A stretch of 64,000 nt of DNA from Halichoerus grypus (lineage: Eukaryota; Chordata; Mammalia; Carnivora; Phocidae). A program made the translations under genes and the position numbers. Below the pieces are notes generated by a model. That model was not told where the DNA came from. It saw only the letters and a list, made by a program, of their open reading frames with translations, and searched no databases. The DNA lies in assembly GCF_964656455.1 (NCBI RefSeq), contig NC_135722.1:110552234-110616233 (forward strand). The letters run 5' to 3'. Shown one piece after another: positions 36,746 to 62,324 of the stretch (its first letter is position 1; each line of letters opens with the position of its first letter).

Positions 36746-37755
36746 CTCCTGACATGTACTTCAGGGGTGTTCCGGGCCAATTCCTGGGGAGCTCGGGCAG
36801 CAAATCCACCTTAGCAGCAGGGCACTGTCCAGGCCAGGGCTGGGAGGAAGTGCACAGAGGTGATTCTCCAGAGAGCAGCCCAGGACGGCCGCCCCCTGGG
36901 CATCCAGACTCACCTACAGCATTTCAGGACTGCGTGCCTCCTGCTGGCCCCCACACAGCCTAGGGGACAGTCTGGCTTTCACTGAGAAGATTGAGAGTTT
37001 CACAGTGTCATTGGTGTAGTGTACGCAGTAGTAAGATACGGAAGACTGAAATCTGAAGAAAAATCAGTGATGTGTGACAAAATGATACGTGTTGTAGCAA
37101 CAAGGCAGAACAGAGTCATGAGACCTCCCAGATGTCTCCTTAGGCAATTCACTTCCTTTTTCTGGACTCCCAATTCTTTATCCATAAAAGGAGAGAGTTA
37201 ACTAGCTGAAATTTTCTTCCTGCATGAACAAACTATTGGTGGAAGGGTCAGATAGGGGATTTCTTTGTATATTTGGGGAACATTTCTCCTCTCTGTTCCT
37301 TGCCAATGACCATGTTCCATTTGCCTCTAGATCCTCAAGGATGATACCCCAAATAGTTGAAGGTGATTCTATCAGGGAGATGCCTCAGAAGGTCCTGGTG
37401 TCTGGCTCAGGAAGGAAACAATGTGCTATAGAATCTGCTTTTTACTAAGGAAGGTCTTATCAGCAAGTAGTCCCTGTCATCAGGGTCTTTGACCTCGGCC
37501 ACTTTCTGTGCCTTCATAGACATGGTCTTCACAGGGAGCACTGCGAGGGACCCCTTGATTCTAATTTCCATCAGTGTGTCCCCTGGAAGCCAGTCTGGGC
37601 CTGGATCATAATCTTGTAGCTCCTTCGAACATAGGAGGGAGGTCTGGGCACGTAGGTGATCGCCCTTCTCATCCCCATTATCAACCTCTTCTAAACGTCT
37701 TACCTAAGAGAGCAGTAAAGGAAGAAGGAGAGCAAGTCACTGAACCTGTAAGGTG
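36746..37755. other. No gene recognised
   Basis: Single-copy-looking sequence. No coding pattern supported. Confidence 0.4.
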
Positions 37756-37757
37756 TG

Positions 37758-37960
37758 TCAGGCATTAGGCTACATACTCTTCCCTATAATTTAATGTAAT
37801 CCTGGTAACAACTCTTGAGGTAGCTGCTATTTTTATTCCAGTTTCACAAACGGAGAGATTAAGTCTTACGGAGATTAATGATTGTGAAAGATGGTAAAAT
37901 GAGCTAAGATTCTCAGGCTGGTTGACTTGACCCCCAGAACCTAGGTTCTAAGCTCATAGC
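37758..37960 (-). repeat. MIR SINE
   Basis: Plus strand TGTCAGGCATTAGGCTACAT, TTTAATGTAATCCTGGTAAC, TTTTTATTCCAGTTTCACAA, CTAGGTTCTAAGCTCATAGC. Confidence 0.75.
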
Positions 37961-38289
37961 CCCTGCAATGTTCTGTGGTTGCCCGATGGCCCTTCTCCCT
38001 CATACTCAACCCATGTGGGGCATTTGGCAAGCCAAGACCAGAGACCATTAAAATTTGGGTATAGTTTTGTTTTTGTTTTTTTAGAACCTTCCAGGGAGGA
38101 CATTTTTTTCCCTTCCTTTGTAGTTTGGGCAGCTTTTGCCTTTATATCTTACATCCTACACTTTCCAGACTTCCTGCAAGTCTTCCCCGATCCAGACTGG
38201 TCTCTGCTAGGAATAAGACCGGTTCTTGCTTTTGGTGTGGTTTAGGAGCACAACTTCTGTCTAACAAAGGCTCTCACAAAGAAAGCTAA

Positions 38290-38435
38290 CTACTGATGTT
38301 CTCTAGGCCCTATTCTCCAACAACATTCATCCATGCATATATCTCGAGGGCCTACTCACCTCAAGGCGGTTTCAGGCACAGAAGTACAGTGGTGAACAAG
38401 GCGGACAGAGCCCACCCTCACAGACAACATTCTGA
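38290..38435 (+). repeat. Ancient mammalian repeat (unassigned)
   Basis: CAGGCACAGAAGTACAGTGG, TGAACAAGGCGGACAGAGCC, CACAGACAACATTCTGATGG, the common diverged mammalian motif of a gene-desert repeat. Family not assigned. Confidence 0.4.
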
Positions 38436-38649
38436 TGGTGGAGAACCAGCCCCTCCCAGATTTTCTGATAAATCCCATTATCTCCTGCTCTCTAGCCAAA
38501 CGACCATGCTCCTCTTATGGTTCTTGACTTAAATTCAGTATCTGACAGAATTACCTTACAATACTACGTGATCTTCCCCTTCACGGATCCTAGAGCCACA
38601 CCTGTTTGTAACCTCAAATCACGTGACACTCTCCTTTTGAGCTAAGAAA

Positions 38650-38840
38650 AGCAAATGAACATTCTTGAGCACGTACAGTACATGCCTGCATTTATAATAC
38701 ATGGTCTCATCTCATCATCGCAAAAGCTTAAGGAGGCAAAGATCATTATCCTCATTTTCAAAGGAAATATCTGAAGATCCTAGAGGTCAAATCACAGAGC
38801 TTGAAAAGGGCTGATTGCAGGTAGGATGTCAGCTACAGTG
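38650..38840 (-). repeat. MIR SINE
   Basis: Plus strand TTCTTGAGCACGTACAGTAC, ATGGTCTCATCTCATCATCG, CATTATCCTCATTTTCAAAG, AGAGGTCAAATCACAGAGCT. Confidence 0.65.
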
Positions 38841-39747
38841 GTCGTGCAGGTTTTCCTGGAGCGCCCACCCTGGGGAGAGGCTGGAAAGCCAGCAGTTCCT
38901 GGGCCCAGGAGGTGGGTCACAGCAGTGACTGAATCCTAACCCGCCACCCTGGGACCCCTCCACCATCAGCCTGTCCACACAGAATGGGGAGGCAGCCCCA
39001 AACTCCCACGTCTGCCTGCATTGTTTATGCCTGGATTCTCAGATGTTTCTGTCTCCAAGCATTTTCCACCGACTGACAGGCAGATCCTGTGTGAACAGAG
39101 CAACCAGGCCAAGGGAAAAGGAAGCTGGGCGGACAGGGAGGTAGATTGCAGAGGCAAACCTTCCCTATCTTCCACAGTTGAAGTGTTGACCTTGGGCTGC
39201 CCACTCTAGCCTATTAGGCAGGTACAGGAATTGGCCTCTGGAATCTCTACCCAGGTACGCAGTCGGGATCAGGCTTGAGTTAGAAGCAGGATCGAAGCCT
39301 GCACAGCACATAGACAGCAGATATCAAAGCGTCGTGATGTTATAGATTTTCCTTGTTAAACACCAAGTCTCTATATATCACAGTTCTCTAGGGAGCTAGA
39401 GTCAGCCTGGAGAGGATTCTTCTAGTTCAGCAAAAGGATTTCATTCATCTGACTTTTTAAATTTTGTTCCTTAAAAAAGCCTGTTGCACCTATAGTAAAT
39501 ATAAAGAAATTATTACAGTAAAAATTCAGATGCTGAACTTTCTAAACATCTGTAATTATTGTAACATTTTATGTGTGTAGTGTTTCTCATATAATGCATT
39601 ATTTCGGAGGGCTTATTTATTTTGGGGAACATGCCTGAGTTGTCTGAGTGATGAGTTCGGTGCTAATGGACCCATTGTTGGTCCTAGAAAACAATCTGTG
39701 CTTGTGTTTGCGTGTTTTTGAGATAAGTCAAGGGATGATATCAACTG
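38841..39747. other. MMP12 5' flank
   Basis: No gene. The proximal part (39600-39747) is likely to hold further MMP12 regulatory sites, for example a second AP-1-like half site in GATAAGTCAAGG near 39722, but I can only support the AP-1 and TATA elements listed. Confidence 0.4.
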
Positions 39748-39754
39748 TGAGTCA
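39748..39754 (+). promoter_or_regulatory. AP-1 site upstream of MMP12
   Basis: Consensus TGAGTCA, about 40 bp upstream of the TATA box. MMP promoters, including human MMP12, are known to depend on a proximal AP-1 site at about this place. Functional role here is inferred from family knowledge. Confidence 0.75.
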
Positions 39755-39793
39755 CTCGAAGGATTTCATATTCACAGAACACGACCTAAGGGC

Positions 39794-39800
39794 TATATAA
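39794..39800 (+). promoter_or_regulatory. TATA box of MMP12
   Basis: TATATAA in GGCTATATAAGTAGG. Transcription would start about 25-30 bp downstream, near 39825, leaving a 5' UTR of roughly 45-50 nt before the ATG at 39873. Confidence 0.8.
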
Positions 39801-39872
39801 GTAGGGACATTTGAGGAACTTTGTACTGAGAAGGAACCGGGTAAGTTGGGTTGAGCCATTCACAAGTTTAGA

Positions 39873-52925
<13,053 letters not shown>

Positions 52926-53016
52926 GAATGGTATAATTAGTGATGTTGGTTGATTCACTTCAGTTAAATAAGTATTTATTCCATACTTGCTATGTGCCCA
53001 GTGATGTGTGTCTTAA

Positions 53017-53022
53017 AATAAA
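53017..53022 (+). terminator. Proximal polyadenylation signal of MMP12
   Basis: AATAAA 92 nt after the stop codon. Use of this signal would give a very short 3' UTR. A second AATAAA lies at 53460-53465. Confidence 0.4.
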
Positions 53023-53459
53023 GTAAAATCTATAGGCCATAGATAAATTATCATATAGATAGGTGACTATACAAACTACGTAAGATTTTTTTATTTTGAA
53101 AACCCTCCTTGTCAATTTTTACTTGATTCAACTATTAAGCTTGGAAACAGACACTTTTTCAAGGGGAAACAGAATATCTTGGTCCTTGAACATCCCAGAA
53201 CTGAGAAATTATCATTATTTCTTTGCCTTAACTAACTTTAAGCAATGCTTAGTTTCTGTGGCCATTAAATGCTTCAGCAAGTATATCATTTTAATTCTTT
53301 TGGAGTAAAAACAGAATATACCAGAAAATGACATTTAGTGTAAGTAACATATAAGTAAATTATATAATTATGGTGATAATGTTATTTTATTCTCTTGTCA
53401 GTATTGATTTTTCTAAATCTTAAAGTATATACATATATATATTTTTTTCCTTTTGCTTA

Positions 53460-53465
53460 AATAAA
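53460..53465 (+). terminator. Distal polyadenylation signal of MMP12
   Basis: AATAAA in GCTTAAATAAAAACTC, giving a 3' UTR of about 550 nt. Its length is nearer to that of the human transcript than the proximal signal, so it is a good candidate for the main site. A further AATAAA lies near 53552. The choice cannot be settled from sequence. Confidence 0.5.
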
Positions 53466-53469
53466 AACT

Positions 53470-54545
53470 CTGAAAGAAAGTATTTGGTTTCTGAGAATTT
53501 TTTATGGAAAAACAATGTGTATTTCGAAAATAGTTCTGGACCTACTCCTAAATAAAGCGAGTCTCTACATAACTGTACCAAGTGGTGAATGGGAATATGG
53601 CAAAGGGGAAAAAGTTGTATTTGCCTTGGCAGCTTGTCAAAGGCCACATAAATCCCTGGTCTGGAGTCAGGGAAGCGTTCTCCAGACTGTGTGTGAGCCC
53701 GAGGAGCACGCCCAACATATGATGATGAGCCTGGAGAGGAAATGTCATGGGAACTTCCCGTTCTCGTATAATTTCCACTGCAGCTCAGGCCTTACAACGT
53801 GGGCCACGTAATTGACAAGACATTAAATCTCAGCTTCCTTAACTTTAGGAAAAAGCAGTAGTGTTAGCCACCTCATAGATTTATTGAGAAAAAAATGACA
53901 CATGATGAGCCCACCATGCTGGTGACTTGGACAGCCTCTACCAGTTGTCACCGCCTTGACACACATTTTCCCTATTTTCTGGATTGTACGTACACCTGTG
54001 AAAGCTCCAATTAAGATGATATGGGTGTGAGGAACGCTTGGAATTTTCAATTGATTTGCAGACATTTCTGATTGACATTAATCGTTTTGATTAATGGAAT
54101 GAACTGAGGTCAGAAAATATGAGGATTGGAAAGATTCTAGACAGGGATGGAGTTCTCTGTTCATTCTCAAGTACGTGCTTCTTCAGTTTAATAGTCCTAG
54201 TGTTGTCTTTGTGAGGCATCGGGTCACGTCATCCTGAGAAGAAATGTTATTTCCCCGCAGGAAACTGCATGCTGGATATCCTTCAAAAGAAGAAAGTTCC
54301 CCACAGGATTAGCATCAAAAGAAAACAGTGGTATCTGGGTTGAGTTGTCTTGGGCCTTAGGTAATTTGGGGAGAAGCTGTTTCTCCAAAATGATGACTGC
54401 ATCGGAATAAAAGCCAAGAGTACACCCTGCACGGTCTCATCAGTGCTCATGAGAAATGCCTCCAAAGATTTACAAGGGAATCAGTCCTTCCTCTCTCTAC
54501 CTCCATTTGCATTATATCTTTACATTTTGTTTAACAAATCCTTAC
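53470..54545. other. MMP12 3' flank, no gene recognised
   Basis: Open frames up to 98 codons lack motifs. No clear repeat family. Confidence 0.4.
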
Positions 54546-54549
54546 AATG

Positions 54550-54790
54550 GTAACTATGGACCAGGCACTGTTCTAAGTGAGGCACACACACACACACACA
54601 CACACAGAGCTCACCTAAGTTTCATTGCAAGCATGAGGCACATGCTATCATTCTCATTTTTCAGAGAGAAACCAAGACACTGAGAGGTAAACTTACTAGC
54701 CCAAGGTCACACAGCCTTGCAGCTGCAACTCAAAGCCAGTCAGTTTGACTCTAGAATCTGTTATTAACCACCACAAAATTCTGCCTCTCA
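54550..54790 (-). repeat. MIR SINE with (CA)12 insertion
   Basis: Plus strand ACCAGGCACTGTTCTAAGTG, (CA)n at 54583-54606, ATTCTCATTTTTCAGAGAGA, CAAGGTCACACAGCCTTGCA. Confidence 0.8.
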
Positions 54791-55884
54791 AAATCATAAA
54801 GTGGAAAAAAATCAAAGCAAACACTGCACTCTGTACCACTTTGGTTTTCACTTGACCTTTCAACAAAAAAGTCTTTAATATGTCAGAAGGATTCTTTTGT
54901 GTGTCCAGTCCAGGGAATACCACTTTGCCTTGGGAAATGTAGTAGAGCTCTCTTCCTAATGTCAGGGAAAAATTTTCCAAGCCTTGGAAGCTAGAGTGCT
55001 GGACATTTGTCTAGTGGATCTCCTGGAGAACAGCAGATTATATGAGTGTGAGCACCTTTGACTTCGCATCAACCAGGCTACTTTCTAAACCCATAAGGAC
55101 AGAAATAGTATAAAAATGGCAATAATGCAAATTGTTTCTTCCAACAGCAATACAAATAAATGCAAATAAATGATATGTTTTAGAAATATAATTGATTTCT
55201 GCCTGGTAGAAGAGACAACTCCAGATGTTACATTTTATTGCCCTGTATCAATGGATTTATGTCATTGGAAAATTCATTTTAGCATTTCTTACTGCATATA
55301 TGTTTTTCAGATCTTTCTTTAGACCAATTCTTTCATTAGTGTGTTGGGTAATATCTTTAACATGTTCATCTCATATTTACATAAAAGTCACTTTTAACTT
55401 CTTTGAAAATTATACTTAAGCACTAGTTGACCAACAGGGGAGTGCAGAGAGCTGCCCACCTTTTGGGCCATCAGTTGGAGAAGACCACATGCTAGTTGAG
55501 CAACTCCTCAGGCCAGACAGAACCAAAATCCTCCTAATCCTGTCTACCTCCTACCCTGTAATGGTGTAGCGAAAGACACTGCCCCTTCTGGGTGGCATAC
55601 AGTTTCCCAGCTTCACTTTTTTTGCCTTTGTTCATTCATTGAAAAGTATTTATGAGAATCTGCTGAATTCTAGACTGTGATAAGCATGAGGGGCCCAAAG
55701 AGGACTAAGACAATCTCTGCCTTCAAAGGCACAAAATATGGTAAAAAGATAAAAAAGACACATAAATAAGAAGTGACTATGTAATTAAGTGGGTAGACTA
55801 AATGAAGTATGTACAAGATAGAACAGTCAAGTCAATCTCTGCCAAAGAATTCAGGGGCCACAAAATACTGTGGAAAACAGTATT
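54791..55884. other. No gene recognised
   Basis: Contains a diverged ancient-repeat piece near 55620-55740 (GTATTTATGAGAATCTGCTG, AATCTCTGCCTTCAAAGGCA). Nothing coding. Confidence 0.4.
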
Positions 55885-55898
55885 TGTGTTGTGTTTTA

Positions 55899-56114
55899 TT
55901 TTCTATTTATTTATTTATTTTTTTAAAGATTTTATTTATTTATTTGACAGAGAGAGAGACAGCGAGAGAGGGAACACAAGCAGGGGGAGTGGGAAAGGGA
56001 GAAGCAGCCTTCCTGCCGAGCCGGGAGCCCGATGTGGGACTCGATCCCGGGACTCCAGGATCATGACCTGAGCCGAAGGCAGTCGCTTAACCAACTGAGC
56101 CACCCAGGCGCCCC
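55899..56114 (-). mobile_element. CAN SINE
   Basis: Complete minus-strand SINE, ending GAGCCACCCAGGCGCCCC. Target-site duplication TGTGTTGTGTTTTA at 55885-55898 and 56115-56128. Confidence 0.95.
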
Positions 56115-56129
56115 TGTGTTGTGTTTTAA

Positions 56130-57185
56130 AATAGGAGAGATATCTGTCAGGCAGAAAAATGTTAAACTAAAGGGATTGAAGACAGAAGAAGAAACCTCTT
56201 CAAAGACCCATAATACACAAAGAGTAGCTTTTTAAAAGTTGGAGCATACAATATGAAGGAAGGAATGGCAAGAATAAGACACCAGATTATGAAGGACCTT
56301 TCCCGTCATGGATTTGACCTTTGTCTCATAAATGATCTGGCTTTATTGGTGGGACTTAATATAGAGAGAAATGATTAAATTGCATATTAGAAGATCTTTT
56401 TGTTGGAAGTTTGGGGGTTGATCAGAAGAAATTAAGGCTAGATCCAAAGGAGAACAACTATTATACTATTGCACTAATCCATGCAAGAAACACTGAAAAC
56501 CTGAGCACCTGTCCTAGGCATAGGTAGGACAGAAGTGATATTAAAGTGGGGATATTATAACAGGTAGAAGGGAGAATAAATAAAGTTTAGTTACTGCTTT
56601 GCATGTGGATTATGACTGAAGAGCAGTAATGGAGGATGATATTTTAAGGATCTGATTTAAGAAATTATCTTGAATAGGGAATAGGCAAGGAAAAGCACGT
56701 CATGGAGGAGGTAGTGGTGTGGTTGATGGAATGGAGATAATTGGGTCTGTTGAGTCTGGGAGCCTTAGGACATTCAGGTGGGGATGTCCAATAGGAAACA
56801 GGATGGGATCAAGGCCCAGTAAAAAGAAATGAAAATACTGTATTCCATAGTGCATAGGTGGAACATAACAACTTAGTAGTTAATGGGATATCCCAGGAGG
56901 AGCATAAGTAATAGTCTTTAATGTATGCATTATCCCTCAGAGTGATTTTCTAGCATTATTATTAGAATATCAAAATATTCTGAGGTTGTAATGTACTGAA
57001 GAAAAGGACTGTGCTTACTTATGCAAGAAAACCTCCAGCTCACAGGGATTAAAATCCAAGGCTTTGTCTTTCCATGTGTTAGTATGTAAATATAACTTCC
57101 AAGGATCACTTTTGTTTCTGGTCGTATTGGAGTAAAGAGTACTGAATTTTCCTTCCTACTGTGATTAATTAAAAGATTGGGCAAA
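56130..57185. other. No gene recognised
   Basis: AT-rich single-copy-looking DNA with a diverged repeat flavour (GAAGGACCTTTCCCGTCATG, GATATTTTAAGGATCTGATT). No coding frame supported. Confidence 0.35.
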
Positions 57186-57189
57186 ATGT

Positions 57190-58300
57190 ATGAAGCAGCT
57201 GATTCTATTCACTGGGTGCTGGGAAGATTAGTCCAGAAGAGAAGAGAAACAAATGATGCAGGCCCATAAATCTTCTTTGCTTTTCTATCTTCAGGTAGTT
57301 TCCAGAACACAGCACATGGGAAGGGACAGAACACAGCAGTCTCCCTGAGTTGAGGAGACCGTCAGAGAAGTTCGGGGAGATGGACGTGGCTATAATTGGC
57401 AGAACAGAGCATGAAGAGGAGAACGCTATAATGCTCTACAGAGAAAACATTCCAGAAATTGGGAGAGGAGTCCCCCTGGGTCTGTCAATGAATACTAAGC
57501 TGCATATGTACCACCAGGGAGCTATAGACTGAGCAATCCCCCGAGGTTACACAGGACTGGGAGAGGTTTCAGTCCCACCCAACCAGAGTGGGAGATAGTG
57601 AATGATTGAGGCGATCAGTAAAGCTACCATAATAGGGGGGCTGAAAGAGCCCTAGGGTAAAGGCTACACTACATCCACCCTAAAAATGCTGAAAATCAAA
57701 TCTTGAAAATATCATGGTGATCTGTAAGTTATTTAAGTGCCTGCCCCAACTAAAAATTGAACACTTTTTAAAGAAAAAATAAAAAGGGGGTGCCTGGGTG
57801 GCTCAGTCGTTAAGCGTCTGCCTTTGGCTCAGGTCATGATCCCAGAGTCCTGGGATCGAGCCCCGCATCAGGCTCCCTGCTCAGCTGGAAGCCTGCTTCT
57901 CCCTCTCCCACTCCCCCTACTTGTGTTCCCCCTCACACTATCTCTCTCTCTCTCTGTGTCAATTAAATAAATAAATAAATAAAAATCTTTTTAAAAATAA
58001 AAAAAATAAAAAGTCTAAATAACTATATATCATCCACAATGCCTATCATCCAATAAAAACTTACCAGATATGCGAAGAAGTCTGAAAATGTGACCCATAA
58101 TGCAAAAAACAATGAGTCAATAGAAACATATGCATAAATGATAGAGATGATGAAATTTACAGAAAAAGGATGTTAAAAACGGTTATAAATATATTCCAGG
58201 GTTTCATGGAAAACACAGACATAATACAGACAGAAATGAAAGATATGAAAAATGAGTAAATGGAACCAGAGCTGGAAAACGAGAATTTCCATTGGATTCA
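57190..58300 (+). mobile_element. Old L1 5' UTR/ORF1 fragment, split by a SINE
   Basis: Reads like an old L1M 5' part on the plus strand: TTACCAGATATGCGAAGAAG, TGTGACCCATAATGCAAAAA, AATAGAAACATATGCATAAATG, GGATGTTAAAAACGGTTATA, AATGAAAGATATGAAAAATG. Interrupted by the SINE at 57788-57998. The left edge is uncertain. Confidence 0.6.
57788..57998 (+). mobile_element. CAN SINE
   Basis: GGGGGTGCCTGGGTGGCTCA through AATTAAATAAATAAATAAAT and an A-rich tail. Flanked by AAAAATAAAAAG-type duplications. Confidence 0.93.
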
Positions 58301-58417
58301 TTTTCAGATCAGACTAATCATTTGTTACTGTCTTCTCTCTTGCTCATGTTTGTGGTTTCATCTTTTGTTTCTTTATCCCTTAAATTCTTTCATTATTATA
58401 TAGTCTGGGTTTGATAA

Positions 58418-58515
58418 TGAGCACTGGGTGTTATACATAACTAATGAATCATTGAACACTACATCAAAAACTAATGATATGCTGTATGTTGGCTAACTGA
58501 ACATAATAAAAAAAA
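58418..58515 (+). mobile_element. 5'-truncated L1 3' terminus
   Basis: AATGAGCACTGGGTGTTATA, CATTGAACACTACATC, GTTGGCTAACTGAACATAAT followed by an A-tail. Same terminus as at 24575-24700. Confidence 0.8.
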
Positions 58516-58519
58516 ATTT

Positions 58520-58932
58520 CCAAAGACCTTGTGGGTCTAAGCGTGTTATTTGCTGTTTCTATTGACTTTCATTCCTAGAATTTTTTCCCTTGTATATTAG
58601 GTGAATTTGTGGGATCCATTTTAAAAAATATTAATTTGCAGCAATCTAGAGGTTTTAAAAAGGGCATGCTTTTTTTTTTTTTTTCCTTTAAAAATATTGG
58701 TTATTGCTTCTATTAGGAAGCAAAAGGATTTTTCTCATCTGAAACTACCTGGGTCTCTTTCTAGGATTTGGGGCAGGAGCTTTTAGATGCAAAATCTCTA
58801 CCTTGCAAATTGTTCAAGATTTAGTATCCTCAGGGTCCTTCTGACATAAGCATTTGACCTTGGAGAATTTCCCATTTTTTCTCCATTTGTTCTTGGCTAG
58901 CTGCTCATTCATCCTTAATCTAGCTTCAGCTC

Positions 58933-58984
<52 letters not shown>

Positions 58985-59205
58985 GAGGGGATGGGGGAGC
59001 CCTAGAGATTTCAGATATCTCCTGCAAGCCCAAGAAAGCTTTGAAAAATAAGCTTCATTAAGTTTGAAGTTGTTTTACAGTGAAGGGACCCTTTGGAATA
59101 TATCATCTGCTATCCTGTAGGAAGTAAAAGTGTGGCTTGTCTCTTGACCCATCACAAATACCTTGGAAAGCGGACTTGTCGGCAGTGACTCACTATACAA
59201 AGTCC
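58520..59205. other. No gene recognised; contains (TG)n
   Basis: A pure TG microsatellite of about 23 units at 58935-58981. Otherwise unassigned. Confidence 0.5.
58935..58981. repeat. (TG)23 microsatellite
   Basis: Uninterrupted TG dinucleotides, probably polymorphic. Confidence 0.97.
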
Positions 59206-59209
59206 ATGA

Positions 59210-59345
59210 TATTGATAAGTTAGGAAGTTTGCACTGTGATTCACTGTCTGATCTAAAGCAAGTTAGCTGGCCTCTTTGAGGCTCAGGGAAAATAGTATAT
59301 GTCTGTGAGGTTTGTTCTGAGGATTCACATAGGTGAAATTCCTGG
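59210..59345 (+). repeat. MIR SINE
   Basis: ATCTAAAGCAAGTTAGCTGG, CTCTTTGAGGCTCAGGGAAA, GAGGATTCACATAGGTG match diverged MIR. Confidence 0.5.
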
Positions 59346-59599
59346 CACTTCATAGTTACTCACCTGAAGCTTGTTTCTTCCCATCTCATCCTCCCCCTGA
59401 CCCAGAGTTCCCCAGTCTTGCTGCTCTCCTTGATGTCTGTTCACATCACAACAACCTCTCTGACTTTCAGGGAAAGTAGAGAGCCCATGGGTTCCCTCCA
59501 CCATTTTCTCCATATTTCCTTCCTTCCCAATCACTAAAGATCATTCAAAGTTAGAAATACAGTCATGTCATTTTTTGCCATCACTCTAGATATCCAGTT

Positions 59600-59835
59600 G
59601 TTATGAACAATAATGTTTATTATGTGCCTAGAAGTTTATATATATTTTCTGTTATATATATCAAGCTCATAGGATAGATTTTTATTGCCTTTTTAATTAA
59701 GAACAAAAATGAAAGGACATAGAGAAGATAAGCAGTTTTTTGATGTCACAGAGCTAGTAGGTGCTGGACTAAGACTCGAACTGAGGGCTGTTTAACCCCA
59801 AACTCATGATCTTTTTACTATGCCACTTTCCTTCT
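59600..59835 (-). repeat. MIR SINE
   Basis: Plus strand TTTATTATGTGCCTAGAAGT, TGATGTCACAGAGCTAGTAG, ACTCGAACTGAGGGCTG, CTTTTTACTATGCCACTTTC. Confidence 0.75.
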
Positions 59836-59839
59836 TTTG

Positions 59840-60655
59840 GCTGATAATCTTTTAACTAACAAGGAGCATGATCTGATACTGTTCGGCCCCATGACTAACG
59901 GCAAAATAAAATAGTCAATAGATTATCATCAAACCCAAATCCTAGTACTCTTCTGTACTTTTTTGGAGCAGTCAAGTTAGCAAGAAGATATCTTAAGAGG
60001 GCTGTAAATATAAGTGAGGTTTGAAGAGACATTTTTCCACTTAAGCCCTAAATTCATGACTTAGAATAGCATGTTCCCATCCCATTGCTGAATAACACAT
60101 GACTTTGAAAAGAAACAAGGATTGTGAAATATGTTTTGGGACACAAAAGTATCAAAGTAGGTATTTATGCTCAGAACCTGAGAATTAGGTTTTTTGACAA
60201 ATACTCAGGAATTCATGGCCAGCAAGATTTTGTGAACTTTTTCAGGAATTGGAACATTGACTAACCTTGGTGAATGAGGAGGCTTTGTGGATTTCTGAAT
60301 CTTAGTGACGCATAGTGACTGCTTCCAGATATGTGTCCTAATTGGGTCACATCTGGCAGCATGAGTGAGGGGCATGAGCAGGAAAGCCTGGACTTGAAAA
60401 GGGGACATGGAAGTCAGGGGTCTGAAACTGATGAGAGGTTCCCCCCAAACTGAAGACAGATTTTTGGACAGACACTGGGTTAAGAAACACATGGAGGATT
60501 CACTTTTCAAAAATGTGAAAGCTTGAGAGATAACATTTGTGGGGACAGTTAAGTCCAGGCTAAGAAGGGGTACAAACAGATGAGATGCAGGGATTAGAAT
60601 TAGTCTGCAGACACTGCAAACTCATATTTCTGTTTGTTTGGGTTTCAATTGGACA
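59840..60655. other. No gene recognised
   Basis: The 101-codon minus-strand frame (60205-60510) has no recognisable motif. Confidence 0.4.
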
Positions 60656-60679
60656 ATATTTGCATCATCTCTGCTACTT

Positions 60680-60845
60680 AGTTTGTTCATGGACTTGAGC
60701 AAATGTTTTAACTTTCCTGGGCTTCAGTTTTTTTCACCTGTGAAATGAGGATACTGATCTTCACCTTACAGTGCAGGTGTAAAGATCAGACGTACCACCT
60801 GTAATATGTAGGACACATAGTAGATGATTGATATGTAGTTTCTTC
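60680..60845 (+). repeat. MIR SINE
   Basis: CTTGAGCAAATGTTTTAACT, TTTCACCTGTGAAATGAGGA, TAGGACACATAGTAGATGAT match MIR. Confidence 0.8.
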
Positions 60846-61479
60846 CTTTTTGGAAGAACGGTTCTGAAGGTACATCTCTTTGACCATCTTACACATGCTG
60901 AGAAGACTCAGAGATGTTAATTACCTAAAACTATATAAAAGAATGAATGTTCAGAACCTTGGTCCCATTTTTCTCACAGTACAGTTTTAGTGGAGAACAA
61001 GCTGTAACAGCAACACCGGTGAGGTTGTGTGAGTCCGTCCTGCCTTGGTACGTATCTGACACTCATTTTCACTATGACTACAATACAAAACTTCATTTTG
61101 TCATTTTCACATAATGTGACTCCTCCAAAGAAATGTCAACTTTACAAATCATGAGTCAAAAGAAGACAAGGTGTCCCAGAGCAGTGCCTAGGACCATTAC
61201 CACAGATCTGTCAGGACAATGAACATGACTGGTTTGAGGTATTTGAGAAAAATGTGAAGAAACCTAACTCCCAGAAGAAAGCACTTAAGAATCCCAGAGT
61301 TTAAGCAAAGAATATACAGATGGCAAAAGGAGAGGCCATTCAGCCAAGGGTACATACCCAAGGCTTTCATCTATTACAGAAGGGCATAAGCCATGGGGTA
61401 GAAACAAGTTTTCCAGTGAGAGTCTGAATATACAAACGGACAATGACCAGGTCCTATATAAAAACAGAATTTTGACCCA

Positions 61480-61985
61480 CAATGGGCGGCAACCTGCCCA
61501 GGAAACCAATTCCCTTATCTACAATAAACAACTCAGGAAGCCAGCCTGCTATAAGTCAGCCTTGCAGGAAGCCAGCTCATGATCTCTAGTAACAACCCAG
61601 GACGCTAAACAGTAACTTCTATGGCAATCATTCCAAAATGGCCAGGACTTGACTTGACAACTAATAGCTTCCCCAAATTTTTGTTCCTGTTTCCAACTCC
61701 AGACCAATCAGAAAAAAACAAATATGAGCTCCAAACAAACAGCATGGGATGCCCGGCTTCTAGTTAGCCTCCCTACAGCTTCCTTATGCCAAGAGCCTCC
61801 AATCAGGATACACACGAAGCCTTTCCTCTTTCTTTCCACAATAGTTTCCCACTCCTCTGCCTGCTGTTGAATCTCTGCCAAAACACAGTTGATGGTGACC
61901 AACTCCCTTGTTATAGCAAGCTCTGAATAAATAACCATTCCTTGTTCCTCTTCGGTTGGTCTTCATTTATTTCCACACCAGGCAA
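61480..61985 (+). mobile_element. Probable solo LTR
   Basis: CCAAT-like GACCAATCAG near 61703 and polyadenylation signal AATAAA at 61926-61931, followed by CCATTCCTTGTTCCTC. This arrangement suggests an ERVL/MaLR-type LTR. The family and the left edge are uncertain. No internal viral genes. Confidence 0.45.
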
Positions 61986-62324
61986 AGATCTGCCAAGTCA
62001 TAAAGAGAGAAACTCACCAATAACCACAGACCAGGTGGTTTCCATTTGTCTCAATGCACTGTCATGCCTTTTTCGTCCTGCCTGTCCTTTTTCTATCTGT
62101 ACCATCTCTTTCCTTTCTCAATTCTTTTTACTTATATCTGTAGTCCTTCAGGTTTTCCTCATAGTTCGCTGGGACAATTATAATAGCCCCTAAACCCATC
62201 AACATCACTTTCTTCACATTGTAATCCATGCCAGTCCCTGCTACCAGGTAAATCCCATAGAAGCAGAGTTCTGATGTTGTCACTTATCTGACCAAGAACA
62301 GTAACTGGGAACAATTTCAGTCTA

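Noticed and set aside
53515..53811. 98-codon open frame 3' of MMP12 as a start of MMP3
   Set aside because: The translation has no MMP signature (no signal peptide, cysteine switch or zinc motif).
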